64,000 nt of DNA, taken from assembly GCF_932526225.1 (NCBI RefSeq), contig NC_064048.1, positions 12,157,665 through 12,221,664 of the forward strand, read 5' to 3'. The stretch comes from Nematostella vectensis. Lineage: Eukaryota > Cnidaria > Anthozoa > Actiniaria > Edwardsiidae. The notes below the pieces were generated by a model that did not search any database, was not told the DNA's origin, and was given only the letters and a program-made list of their open reading frames with translations. Shown piece after piece: positions 1 through 12,398 of the stretch. The first letter of the stretch is position 1. The number at the start of each line of letters is the position of its first letter. The position numbers and the translations under genes are program-made.

Positions 1-391
1 AATAATAAAAATAAAGCAAAACTAAAAGTAAAGCAAAAAACGACAGAGACATTCTGTACACAATAAAAGACAATGCGCCCGCGTGCGTTACGATGCCACG
101 CCGACATAGCGAGCCCCCAAGGGACCCAAAACGCCCACATAGACCTGTATTTTTTTTCATCCTATATCTCAGCGAGCTGTGCGTGGCGTAACCGTATTAC
201 AGGCCTGGGATCCTGGTTATTGTCCTCCCCATTAATGCGCGGGTTGGAATACCTTGCAAGAGTGTTGTACAGCATATTCGCCGGAAATATCGGTGCTTGG
301 GGCCTTCGGGTTCTTTACAGCCTTCCGTAAAAGCATTGTGCTGCCATACCGATTGGGTAATCCGTATGTATGGTTTCCGTTTTGTTCTTTA

Positions 392-428
392 GGCCGGGTT
401 CGATCCCAGGCCAATGGCCTTTTTTTTT
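392..428 (+). other. tRNA-like T-arm / B-box motif followed by T9, one per macrosatellite unit
   Basis: Positions 397-407 read GGTTCGATCCC, a full match to the RNA polymerase III B-box consensus (GGTTCGANTCC class, T-arm of tRNA). The surrounding bases fold as a T-arm: stem 394-398 with 406-410 (one mismatch) around a 7-base loop at 399-405. Nine T residues follow at 420-428, which would end a pol III transcript. A good A box about 50 bases upstream is not evident; only a poor candidate lies near CCGATTGGG at 348-356. The motif is intact in the units I checked by eye, including the divergent terminal one (near 36,290-36,320). It may be the remnant of a tRNA-derived SINE trapped in the unit. 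I do not call a functional tRNA. Confidence 0.5.
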
Positions 429-586
429 CTCTATGGTTTGTTTTTTTTTTTTTTTTTTTTTTTTACACAGTTCAAGATAACGTTTTTTAGTATTTTTTTA
501 TAATACTCATCAAAAAAGTGGTGTGACATAGGTTCGTCTACCTGATCCAGGATACTAAAGATACAGGCTTGATATGCATTATATAC

Positions 587-611
587 AGCTAGCAAAATGA
601 GCTTGCTAGCT
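587..611. other. Hairpin 1 of the macrosatellite unit (9-bp stem, 7-base loop)
   Basis: AGCTAGCAA at 587-595 pairs perfectly with TTGCTAGCT at 603-611 around a 7-base loop. It recurs once per unit. In the terminal copy (near 36,475-36,500) the right arm reads TTGCTAAAT and the stem is broken, so the structure is not maintained at the array edge. Confidence 0.75.
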
Positions 612-736
612 TTACTGATTATTTGTATTCGATATTTTCCTAGTAAGAGAACAAAAATAAAAAGCAAAGAGTCGAGGAAGTAAACAAGTTATGTGATCTT
701 TAATGTTTTATTAGGAGGGGTACATTTTGTACAAAG

Positions 737-757
737 AAGCATACATAGAATATGCTT
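737..757. other. Hairpin 2 of the macrosatellite unit (7-bp stem, 7-base loop)
   Basis: AAGCATA at 737-743 pairs with TATGCTT at 751-757 around a 7-base loop. It lies just downstream of a small GTACA...TGTAC inverted repeat. It is present in nearly every unit; one copy near 19,487 carries a change (CATACGTAG) that falls in the loop. Confidence 0.7.
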
Positions 758-775
758 AAAAGTGCAGTGTGATGA

Positions 776-794
776 AGAGCTTTGCAATAGCTCT
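776..794. other. Hairpin 3 of the macrosatellite unit (6-bp stem, 7-base loop)
   Basis: AGAGCT at 776-781 pairs with AGCTCT at 789-794 around the loop TTGCAAT. It lies 18 bases after hairpin 2. The three hairpins sit within about 210 bp and all have 7-base loops. Confidence 0.65.
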
Positions 795-1534
795 CCGGCC
801 AGGACACAATGAATTTCAGTCAAATTCTAATGTTGACCTAAGAGCCTTTGGTCCATGTGGAAGACTTAAATTCAAAGGAAATGCCCACAAACTGTCAATA
901 AACATTCAGTAAAATATCGAATATTATTTTAACAAAGCATTGACAACTATTAAAGTTCAACTGTGTGTAGACAATTGAAAGCCTACAAGAAACACTGACT
1001 CCAGACATGCGCAGTGCCATGACGCTGCCCCTTTAATGAGTGGAGAGGGGAGGGATACAAGTTTATTAAAAGTCTATTTGTGAGACCAACAAACTGGTTG
1101 AAAGAACAAGCGTGTTAATAGTAAAACAATTATTTGATTACAAAACTACTGTAGATTCCTTTGCACCAAGATAATAACACACATTATTTTGTTTGTTATT
1201 TAGGAGGAACGATACGAGCTCTACGAGACAAATGAGAAGTATTTATTACTCATCTAAATTATACACGTAAATAATAATATTCAAAAGAACTACTGTAACT
1301 AAGTAAGTAACACTCACATGTTTTTAAAATTTTAAATAAGTATACAGTTTCATTCAGATACATCTTGTGGTCACTGTGCCATCTACAGGGCCATACCCAA
1401 AGCACCTGTGCACCCCATCCAACTAAGGGCATCGGCTGCACAGATGTTCCTGATAAATGGGGCAGGAAAATTTTCCGCGACACCGTGCTTTCATGGTCCC
1501 CCATGATTCCTTGTTGGGTGAAGCCCCTCTAGAT

Positions 1535-1548
1535 GTTGACATGTCAAC
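1535..1548. other. 14-bp perfect palindrome, one per macrosatellite unit
   Basis: GTTGACATGTCAAC is identical to its reverse complement. It is present in every copy inspected, including the divergent right-edge units (for example near 35,725). It could be a dimeric protein-binding site or chance; nothing in the sequence decides. Confidence 0.7.
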
Positions 1549-1781
1549 TTCGCAGTCACATGAAAGAAATGTCTAATAGTGTTTTGCAGTCAAGTTGGTT
1601 TACGATAATTGGTTACAATAGTTGGTTACAATAATTTTGAATAATTGTTATCATAGCTATGGTCAAATACTGTACATAGAACTGCAAATAAAAAGACTAA
1701 AAAAAAAATAATAATAAAAATAAAGCAAAACTAAAAGTAAAGCAAAAAACGACAGAGACATTCTGTACACAATAAAAGACA

Positions 1782-3481
1782 ATGCGCCCGCGTGCGTTAC
1801 GATGCCACGCCGACATAGCGAGCCCCCAAGGGACCCAAAACGCCCACATAGACCTGTATTTTTTTTCATCCTATATCTCAGCGAGCTGTGCGTGGCGTAA
1901 CCGTATTACAGGCCTGGGATCCTGGTTATTGTCCTCCCCATTAATGCGCGGGTTGGAATACCTTGCAAGAGTGTTGTACAGCATATTCGCCGGAAATATC
2001 GGTGCTTGGGGCCTTCGGGTTCTTTACAGCCTTCCGTAAAAGCCTTGTGCTGCCATACCGATAGGGTAATCCGTATGTATGGTTTCCGTTTTGTTCTTTA
2101 GGCCGGGTTCGATCCCAGGCCAATGGCCTTTTTTTTTCTCTATGGTTTTTTTTTTTTTTTTTTTTTTACACAGTTCAAGATAACGTTTTTTAGTATTTTT
2201 TTATAATACTCATCAAAAAAGTGGTGTGACATAGGTTCGTCTACCTGATCCAGGATACTAAAGATACAGGCTTGATATGCATTATATACAGCTAGCAAAA
2301 TGAGCTTGCTAGCTTTACTGATTATTTGTATTCGATATTTTCCTAGTAAGAGAACAAAAATAAAAAGCAAAGAGTCGAGGAAGTAAACAAGTTATGTGAT
2401 CTTTAATGTTTTATTAGGAGGGGTACATTTTGTACAAAGAAGCATACATAGAATATGCTTAAAAGTGCAGTGTGATGAAGAGCTTTGCAATAGCTCTCCG
2501 GCCAGGACACAATGAATTTCAGTCAAATTCTAATGTTGACCTAAGAGCCTTTGGTCCATGTGGAAGACTTGAATTCAAAGGAAATGCCCACAAACTGTCA
2601 ATAAACATTCAGTAAAATATCGAATATTATTTTAACAAAGCATTGACAACTATTAAAGTTCAACTGTGTGTAGACAATTGAAAGCCTACAAGAAACACTG
2701 ACTCCAGACATGCGCAGTGCCATGACGCTGCCCCTTTAATGAGTGGAGAGGGGAGGGATACAAGTTTATTAAAAGTCTATTTGTGAGACCAACAAACTGG
2801 TTGAAAGAACAAGCGTGTTAATAGTAAAACAATTATTTGATTACAAAACTACTGTAGATTCCTTTGCACCAAGATAATAACACACATTATTTTGTTTGTT
2901 ATTTAGGAGGAACGATACGAGCTCTACGAGACAAATGAGAAGTATTTATTACTCATCTAAATTATACACGTAAATAATAATATTCAAAAGAACTACTGTA
3001 ACTAAGTAAGTAACACTCACATGTTTTTAAAATTTTAAATAAGTATACAGTTTCATTCAGATACATCTTGTGGTCACTGTGCCATCTACAGGGCCATACC
3101 CAAAGCACCTGTGCACCCCATCCAACTAAGGGCATCGGCTGCACAGATGTTCCTGATAAATGGGGCAGGAAAATTTTCCGCGACACCGTGCTTTCATGGT
3201 CCCCCATGATTCCTTGTTGGGTGAAGCCCCTCTAGATGTTGACATGTCAACTTCGCAGTCACATGAAAGAAATGTCTAATAGTGTTTTGCAGTCAAGTTG
3301 GTTTACGATAATTGGTTACAATAGTTGGTTACAATAATTTTGAAAAATTGTTATCATAGCTATGGTCAAATACTGTACATAGAACTGCAAATAAAAAGAC
3401 TAAAAAAATAATAATAAAAATAAAGCAAAACTAAAAGTAAAGCAAAAAACGACAGAGACATTCTGTACACAATAAAAGACA
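1782..3481. repeat. Representative macrosatellite unit (second copy), internal layout
   Basis: The unit has two compositional halves. About the first 350 bp (1782-2130) is rich in CpG and ends in a tRNA-like B-box motif followed by T runs. The remaining 1,350 bp is AT-rich. It holds a cluster of three short hairpins, a 14-bp palindrome, an AT palindrome TTTAAAATTTTAAA, direct repeats of TTGGTTACAATA near the end, and an A-rich junction (AATAATAATAAAAATAAAGC) leading into the next unit. No reverse transcriptase, transposase, rRNA or snRNA is recognisable. The unit start used here is only a convenient anchor, since the true repeat phase cannot be defined in a closed tandem array. Confidence 0.85.
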
Positions 3482-3843
3482 ATGCGCCCGCGTGCGTTAC
3501 GATGCCACGCCGACATAGCGAGCCCCCAAGGGACCCAAAACGCCCACATAGACCTGTATTTTTTTTCATCCTATATCTCAGCGAGCTGTGCGTGGCGTAA
3601 CCGTATTACAGGCCTGGGATCCTGGTTATTGTCCTCCCCATTAATGCGCGGGTTGGAATAACTTGCAAGAGTGTTGTACAGCATATTCGCCGGAAATATC
3701 GGTGCTTGGGGCCTTCGGGTTCTTTACAGCCTTCCGTAAAAGCCTTGTGCTGCCATACCGATTGGGTAATCCGTATGTATGGTTTCCGTTTTGTTCTTTA
3801 GGCCGGGTTCGATCCCAGGCCAATGGCCTTTTTTTTTCTCTAT

Positions 3844-3879
<36 letters not shown>

Positions 3880-5552
3880 GTTCAAGATAACGTTTTTTAG
3901 TATTTTTTTATAATACTCATCAAAAAAGTGGTGTGACATAGGTTCGTCTACCTGATCCAGGATACTAAAGATACAGGCTTGATATGCATTATATACAGCT
4001 AGCAAAATGAGCTTGCTAGCTTTACTGATTATTTGTATTCGATATTTTCCTAGTAAGAGAACAAAAATAAAAAGCAAAGAGTCGAGGAAGTAAACAAGTT
4101 ATGTGATCTTTAATGTTTTATTAGGAGGGGTACATTTTGTACAAAGAAGCATACATAGAATATGCTTAAAAGTGCAGTGTGATGAAGAGCTTTGCAATAG
4201 CTCTCCGGCCAGGACACAATGAATTTCAGTCAAATTCTAATGTTGACCTAAGAGCCTTTGGTCCATGTGGAAGACTTAAATTCAAAGGAAATGCCCACAA
4301 ACTGTCAATAAACATTCAGTAAAATATCGAATATTATTTTAACAAAGCATTGACAACTATTAAAGTTCAACTGTGTGTAGACAATTGAAAGCCTACAAGA
4401 AACACTGACTCCAGACATGCGCAGTGCCATGACGCTGCCCCTTTAATGAGTGGAGAGGGGAGGGATACAAGTTTATTAAAAGTCTATTTGTGAGACCAAC
4501 AAACTGGTTGAAAGAACAAGCGTGTTAATAGTAAAACAATTATTTGATTACAAAACTACTGTAGATTCCTTTGCACCAAGATAATAACACACATTATTTT
4601 GTTTGTTATTTAGGAGGAACGATACGAGCTCTACGAGACAAATGAGAAGTATTTATTACTCATCTAAATTATACACGTAAATAATAATATTCAAAAGAAC
4701 TACTGTAACTAAGTAAGTAACACTCACATGTTTTTAAAATTTTAAATAAGTATACAGTTTCATTCAGATACATCTTGTTGTCACTGTGCCATCTACAGGG
4801 CCATACCCAAAGCACCTGTGCACCCCATCCAACTAAGGGCATCGGCTGCACAGATGTTCCTGATAAATGGGGCAGGAAAATTTTCCGCGACACCGTGCTT
4901 TCATGGTCCCCCATGATTCCTTGTTGGGTGAAGCCCCTCTAGATGTTGACATGTCAACTTCGCAGTCACATGAAAGAAATGTCTAATAGTGTTTTGCAGT
5001 CAAGTTGGTTTACGATAATTGGTTACAATAGTTGGTTACAATAATTTTGAAAAATTGTTATCATAGCTATGGTCAAATACTGTACATAGAACTGCAAATA
5101 AAAAGACTAAAACAAATAATAATAAAAATAAAGCAAAACTAAAAGTAAAGCAAAAAACGACAGAGACATTCTGTACACAATAAAAGACAATGCGCCCGCG
5201 TGCGTTACGATGCCACGCCGACATAGCGAGCCCCCAAGGGACCCAAAACGCCCACATAGACCTGTATTTTTTTTCATCCTATATCTCAGCGAGCTGTGCG
5301 TGGCGTAACCGTATTACAGGCCTGGGATCCTGGTTATTGTCCTCCCCATTAATGCGCGGGTTGGAATACCTTGCAAGAGTGTTGTACAGCATATTCGCCG
5401 GAAATATCGGTGCTTGGGGCCTTCGGGTTCTTTACAGCCTTCCGTAAAAGCCTTGTGCTGCCATACCGATTGGGTAATCCGTATGTATGGTTTCCGTTTT
5501 GTTCTTTAGGCCGGGTTCGATCCCAGGCCAATGGCCTTTTTTTTTCTCTATG

Positions 5553-5583
<31 letters not shown>

Positions 5584-8500
5584 GTTCAAGATAACGTTTT
5601 TTAGTATTTTTTTATAATACTCATCAAAAAAGTGGTGTGACATAGGTTCGTCTACCTGATCCAGGATACTAAAGATACAGGCTTGATATGCATTATATAC
5701 AGCTAGCAAAATGAGCTTGCTAGCTTTACTGATTTTTTGTATTCGATATTTTCCTAGTAAGAGAACAAAAATAAAAAGCAAAGAGTCGAGGAAGTAAACA
5801 AGTTATGTGATCTTTAATGTTTTATTAGGAGGGGTACATTTTGTACAAAGAAGCATACATAGAATATGCTTAAAAGTGCAGTGTGATGAAGAGCTTTGCA
5901 ATAGCTCTCCGGCCAGGACACAATGAATTTCAGTCAAATTCTAATGTTGACCTAAGAGCCTTTGGTCCATGTGGAAGACTTAAATTCAAAGGAAATGCCC
6001 ACAAACTGTCAATAAACATTCAGTAAAATATCGAATATTATTTTAACAAAGCATTGACAACTATTAAAGTTCAACTGTGTGTAGACAATTGAAAGCCTAC
6101 AAGAAACACTGACTCCAGACATGCGCAGTGCCATGACGCTGCCCCTTTAATGAGTGGAGAGGGGAGGGATACAAGTTTATTAAAAGTCTATTTGTGAGAC
6201 CAACACACTGGTTGAAAGAACAAGCGTGTTAATAGTAAAACAATTATTTGATTACAAAACTACTGTAGATTCCTTTGCACCAAGATAATAACACACATTA
6301 TTTTGTTTGTTATTTAGGAGGAACGATACGAGCTCTACGAGACAAATGAGAAGTATTTATTACTCATCTAAATTATACACGTAAATAATAATATTCAAAA
6401 GAACTACTGTAACTAAGTAAGTAACACTCACATGTTTTTAAAATTTTAAATAAGTATACAGTTTCATTCAGATACATCTTGTGGTCACTGTGCCATCTAC
6501 AGGGCCATACCCAAAGCACCTGTGCACCCCATCCAACTAAGGGCATCGGCTGCACAGATGTTCCTGATAAATGGGGCAGGAAAATTTTCCGCGACACCGT
6601 GCTTTCATGGTCCCCCATGATTCCTTGTTGGGTGAAGCCCCTCTAGATGTTGACATGTCAACTTCGCAGTCACATGAAAGAAATGTCTAATAGTGTTTTG
6701 CAGTCAAGTTGGTTTACGATAATTGGTTACAATAGTTGGTTACAATAATTTTGAAAAATTGTTATCATAGCTATGGTCAAATACTGTACATAGAACTGCA
6801 AATAAAAAGACTAAAAAAAATAATAATAAAAATAAAGCAAAACTAAAAGTAAAGCAAAAAACGACAGAGACATTCTGTACACAATAAAAGACAATGCGCC
6901 CGCGTGCGTTACGATGCCACGCCGACATAGCGAGCCCCCAAGGGACCCAAAACGCCCACATAGACCTGTATTTTTTTTCATCCTATATCTCAGCGAGCTG
7001 TGCGTGGCGTAACCGTATTACAGGCCTGGGATCCTGGTTATTGTCCTCCCCATTAATGCGCGGGTTGGAATACCTTGCAAGAGTGTTGTACAGCATATTC
7101 GCCGGAAATATCGGTGCTTGGGGCCTTCGGGTTCTTTACAGCCTTCCGTAAAAGCCTTGTGCTGCCATACCGATTGGGTAATCCGTATGTATGGTTTCCG
7201 TTTTGTTCTTTAGGCCGGGTTCGATCCCAGGCCAATGGCCTTTTTTTTTCTCTATGGTTTTTTTTTTTTTTTTTTTTTTTTACACAGTTCAAGATAACGT
7301 TTTTTAGTATTTTTTTATAATACTCATCAAAAAAGTGGTGTGACATAGGTTCGTCTACCTGATCCAGGATACTAAAGATACAGGCTTGATATGCATTATA
7401 TACAGCTAGCAAAATGAGCTTGCTAGCTTTACTGATTATTTGTATTCGATATTTTCCTAGTAAGAGAACAAAAATAAAAAGCAAAGAGTCGAGGAAGTAA
7501 ACAAGTTATGTGATCTTTAATGTTTTATTAGGAGGGGTACATTTTGTACAAAGAAGCATACATAGAATATGCTTAAAAGTGCAGTGTGATGAAGAGCTTT
7601 GCAATAGCTCTCCGGCCAGGACACAATGAATTTCAGTCAAATTCTAATGTTGACCTAAGAGCCTTTGGTCCATGTGGAAGACTTAAATTCAAAGGAAATG
7701 CCCACAAACTGTCAATAAACATTCAGTAAAATATCGAATATTATTTTAACAAAGCATTGACAACTATTAAAGTTCAACTGTGTGTAGACAATTGAAAGTC
7801 TACAAGAATCACTGACTCCAGACATGCGCAGTGCCATGACGCTGCCCCTTTAATGAGTGGAGAGGGGAGGGATACAAGTTTATTAAAAGTCTATTTGTGA
7901 GACCAACAAACTGGTTGAAAGAACAAGCGTGTTAATAGTAAAACAATTATTTGATTACAAAACTACTGTAGATTCCTTTGCACCAAGATAATAACACACA
8001 TTATTTTGTTTGTTATTTAGGAGGAACGATACGAGCTCTACGAGACAAATGAGAAGTATTTATTACTCATCTAAATTATACACGTAAATAATAATATTCA
8101 AAAGAACTACTGTAACTAAGTAAGCAACACTCACATGTTTTTAAAATTTTAAATAAGTATACAGTTTCATTCAGATACATCTTGTGGTCACTGTGCCATC
8201 TACAGGGCCATACCCAAAGCACCTGTGCACCCCATCCAACTAAGGGCATCGGCTGCACAGATGTTCCTGATAAATGGGGCAGGAAAATTTTCCGCGACAC
8301 CGTGCTTTCATGGTCCCCCATGATTCCTTGTTGGGTGAAGCCCCTCTAGATGTTGACATGTCAACTTCGCAGTCACATGAAAGAAATGTCTAATAGTGTT
8401 TTGCAGTCAAGTTGGTTTACGATAATTGGTTACAATAGTTGGTTACAATAATTTTGAAAAATTGTTATCATAGCTATGGTCAAATACTGTACATAGAACT

Positions 8501-8957
8501 GCAAATAAAAAGACTAAAAAAATAATAATAAAAATAAAGCAAAACTAAAAGTAAAGCCAAAAACGACAGAGACATTCTGTACACAATAAAAGACAATGCG
8601 CCCGCGTGCGTTACGATGCCACGCCGACATAGCGAGCCCCCAAGGGACCCAAAACGCCCACATAGACCTGTATTTTTTTTCATCCTATATCTCAGCGAGC
8701 TGTGCGTGGCGTAACCGTATTACAGGCCTGGGATCCTGGTTATTGTCCTCCCCATTAATGCGCGGGTTGGAATACCTTGCAAGAGTGTTGTACAGCATAT
8801 TCGCCGGAAATATCGGTGCTTGGGGCCTTCGGGTTCTTTACAGCCTTCCGTAAAAGCCTTGTGCTGCCATACCGATTGGGTAATCCGTATGTATGGTTTC
8901 CGTTTTGTTCTTTAGGCCGGGTTCGATCCCAGGCCAATGGCCTTTTTTTTTCTCTAT

Positions 8958-8994
<37 letters not shown>

Positions 8995-10303
8995 GTTCAA
9001 GATAACGTTTTTTAGTATTTTTTTATAATACTCATCAAAAAAGTGGTGTGACATAGGTTCGTCTACCTGATCCAGGATACTAAAGATACAGGCTTGATAT
9101 GCATTATATACAGCTAGCAAAATGAGCTTGCTAGCTTTACTGATTATTTGTATTCGATATTTTCCTAGTAAGAGAACAAAAATAAAAAGCAAAGAGTCGA
9201 GGAAGTAAACAAGTTATGTGATCTTTAATGTTTTATTAGGAGGGGTACATTTTGTACAAAGAAGCATACATAGAATATGCTTAAAAGTGCAGTGTGATGA
9301 AGAGCTTTGCAATAGCTCTCCGGCCAGGACACAATGAATTTCAGTCAAATTCTAATGTTGACCTAAGAGCCTTTGGTCCATGTGGAAGACTTAAATTCAA
9401 AGGAAATGCCCACAAACTGTCAATAAACATTCAGTAAAATATCGAATATTATTTTAACAAAGCATTGACAACTATTAAAGTTCAACTGTGTGTAGACAAT
9501 TGAAAGCCTACAAGAATCACTGACTCCAGACATGCGCAGTGCCATGACGCTGCCCCTTTAATGAGTGGAGAGGGGAGGGATACAAGTTTATTAAAAGTCT
9601 ATTTGTGAGACCAACAAACTGGTTGAAAGAACAAGCGTGTTAATAGTAAAACAATTATTTGATTACAAAACTACTGTAGATTCCTTTGCACCAAGATAAT
9701 AACACACATTATTTTGTTTGTTATTTAGGAGGAACGATACGAGCTCTACGAGACAAATGAGAAGTATTTATTACTCATCTAAATTATACACGTAAATAAT
9801 AATATTCAAAAGAACTACTGTAACTAAGTAAGTAACACTCACATGTTTTTAAAATTTTAAATAAGTATACAGTTTCATTCAGATACATCTTGTGGTCACT
9901 GTGCCATCTACAGGGCCATACCCAAAGCACCTGTGCACCCCATCCAACTAAGGGCATCGGCTGCACAGATGTTCCTGATAAATGGGGCAGGAAAATTTTC
10001 CGCGACACCGTGCTTTCATGGTCCCCCATGATTCCTTGTTGGGTGAAGCCCCTCTAGATGTTGACATGTCAACTTCGCAGTCACATGAAAGAAATGTCTA
10101 ATAGTGTTTTGCAGTCAAGTTGGTTTACGATAATTGGTTACAATAGTTGGTTACAATAATTTTGAAAAATTGTTATCATAGCTATGGTCAAATACTGTAC
10201 ATAGAACTGCAAATAAAAAGACTAAAAAAATAATAATAAAAATAAAGCAAAACTAAAAGTAAAGCAAAAAACGACAGAGACATTCTGTACACAATAAAAG
10301 ACA

Positions 10304-12365
10304 ATGCGCCCGCGTGCGTTACGATGCCACGCCGACATAGCGAGCCCCCAAGGGACCCAAAACGCCCACATAGACCTGTATTTTTTTTCATCCTATATCT
10401 CAGCGAGCTGTGCGTGGCGTAACCGTATTACAGGCCTGGGATCCTGGTTATTGTCCTCCCCATTAATGCGCGGGTTGGAATACCTTGCAAGAGTGTTGTA
10501 CAGCATATTCGCCGGAAATATCGGTGCTTGGGGCCTTCGGGTTCTTTACAGCCTTCCGTAAAAGCCTTGTGCTGCCATACCGATTGGGTAATCCGTATGT
10601 ATGGTTTCCGTTTTGTTCTTTAGGCCGGGTTCGATCCCAGGCCAATGGCCTTTTTTATTCTCTATGGTTTTTTTTTTTTTTTTTTTTACACAGTTCAAGA
10701 TAACGTTTTTTAGTATTTTTTTTATAATACTCATCAAAAAAGTGGTGTGACATAGGTTCGTCTACCTGATCCAGGATACTAAAGATACAGGCTTGATAAC
10801 ATTATATACAGCTAGCAAAATGAGCTTGCTAGCTTTACTGATTATTTGTATTCGATATTTTCCTAGTAAGAGAACAAAAATAAAAAGCAAAGAGTCGAGG
10901 AAGTAAACAAGTTATGTGATCTTTAATGTTTTATTAGGAGGAGTACATTTTGTACAAAGAAGCATACATAGAATATGCTTAAAAGTGCAGTGTGATGAAG
11001 AGCTTTGCAATAGCTCTCCGGCCAGGACACAATGAATTTCAGTCAAATTCTAATGTTGACCTAAGAGCCTTTGGTCCATGTGGAAGACTTAAATTCAAAG
11101 GAAATGCCCACAAACTGTCAATAAACATTCAGTAAAATATCGAATATTATTTTAACAAAGCATTGACAACTATTAAAGTTCAACTGTGTGTAGACAATTG
11201 AAAGCCTACAAGAAACACTGACTCCAGACATGCGCAGTGCCATGACGCTGCCCCTTTAATGAGTGGAGAGGGGAGGGATACAAGTTTATTAAAAGTCTAT
11301 TTGTGAGACCAACAAACTGGTTGAAAGAACAAGCGTGTTAATAGTAAAACAATTATTTGATTACAAAACTACTGTAGATTCCTTTGCACCAAGATAATAA
11401 CACACATTATTTTGTTTGTTATTTAGGAGGAACGATACGAGCTCTACGAGACAAATGAGAAGTATTTATTACTCATCTAAATTATACACGTAAATAATAA
11501 TATTCAAAAGAACTACTGTAACTAAGTAAGTAACACTCACATGTTTTTAAAATTTTAAATAAGTATACAGTTTCATTCAGATACATCTTGTGGTCACTGT
11601 GCCATCTACAGGGCCATACCCAAAGCACCTGTGCACCCCATCCAACTAAGGGCATCGGCTGCACAGATGTTCCTGATAAATGGGGCAGGAAAATTTTCCG
11701 CGACACCGTGCTTTCATGGTCCCCCATGATTCCTTGTTGGGTGAAGCCCCTCTAGATGTTGACATGTCAACTTCGCAGTCACATGAAAGAAATGTCTAAT
11801 AGTGTTTTGCAGTCAAGTTGGTTTACGATAATTGGTTACAATAGTTGGTTACAATAATTTTGAAAAATTGTTATCATAGCTATGGTCAAATACTGTACAT
11901 AGAACTGCAAATAAAAAGACTAAAAAAAATAATAATAAAAATAAAGCAAAACTAAAAGTAAAGCAAAAAACGACAGAGACATTCTGTACACAATAAAAGA
12001 CAATGCGCCCGCGTGCGTTACGATGCCACGCCGACATAGCGAGCCCCCAAGGGACCCAAAACGGCCACATAGACCTGTATTTTTTTTCATCCTATATCTC
12101 AGCGAGCTGTGCGTGGCGTAACCGTATTACAGGCCTGGGATCCTGGTTATTGTCCTCCCCATTAATGCGCGGGTTGGAATACCTTGCAAGAGTGTTGTAC
12201 AGCATATTCGCCGGAAATATCGGTGCTTGGGGCCTTCGGGTTCTTTACAGCCTTCCGTAAAAGCCTTGTGCTGCCATACCGATTGGGTAATCCGTATGTA
12301 TGGTTTCCGTTTTGTTCTTTAGGCCGGGTTCGATCCCAGGCCAATGGCCTTTTTTTTTCTCTATG

Positions 12366-12398
<33 letters not shown>

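Noticed and set aside
215-285. 5S rRNA-like stretch in the macrosatellite unit (CCTGGTTA ... GGAATACC)
   Set aside because: Only the two short end pieces resemble 5S; the region between, including the box C core, does not match. The similarity is too weak for a 5S gene or a 5S-derived SINE.
73-330. 85-codon + strand open frame at the start of most macrosatellite units, and 81-codon and 60-145-codon minus-strand frames
   Set aside because: They recur because the units are nearly identical. Some depend on the length of a poly-T tract for their frame, one is interrupted in the third unit, and no domain is recognisable.
340-420. Complete tRNA gene in each macrosatellite unit
   Set aside because: The T-arm/B box is good, but the D-arm, anticodon arm and acceptor stem do not form convincingly and the A box is poor.
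1003-1032. U4 snRNA-like TGCGCAGTG motif in the macrosatellite unit
   Set aside because: Only nine bases match; the remaining snRNA sequence and Sm site are absent.
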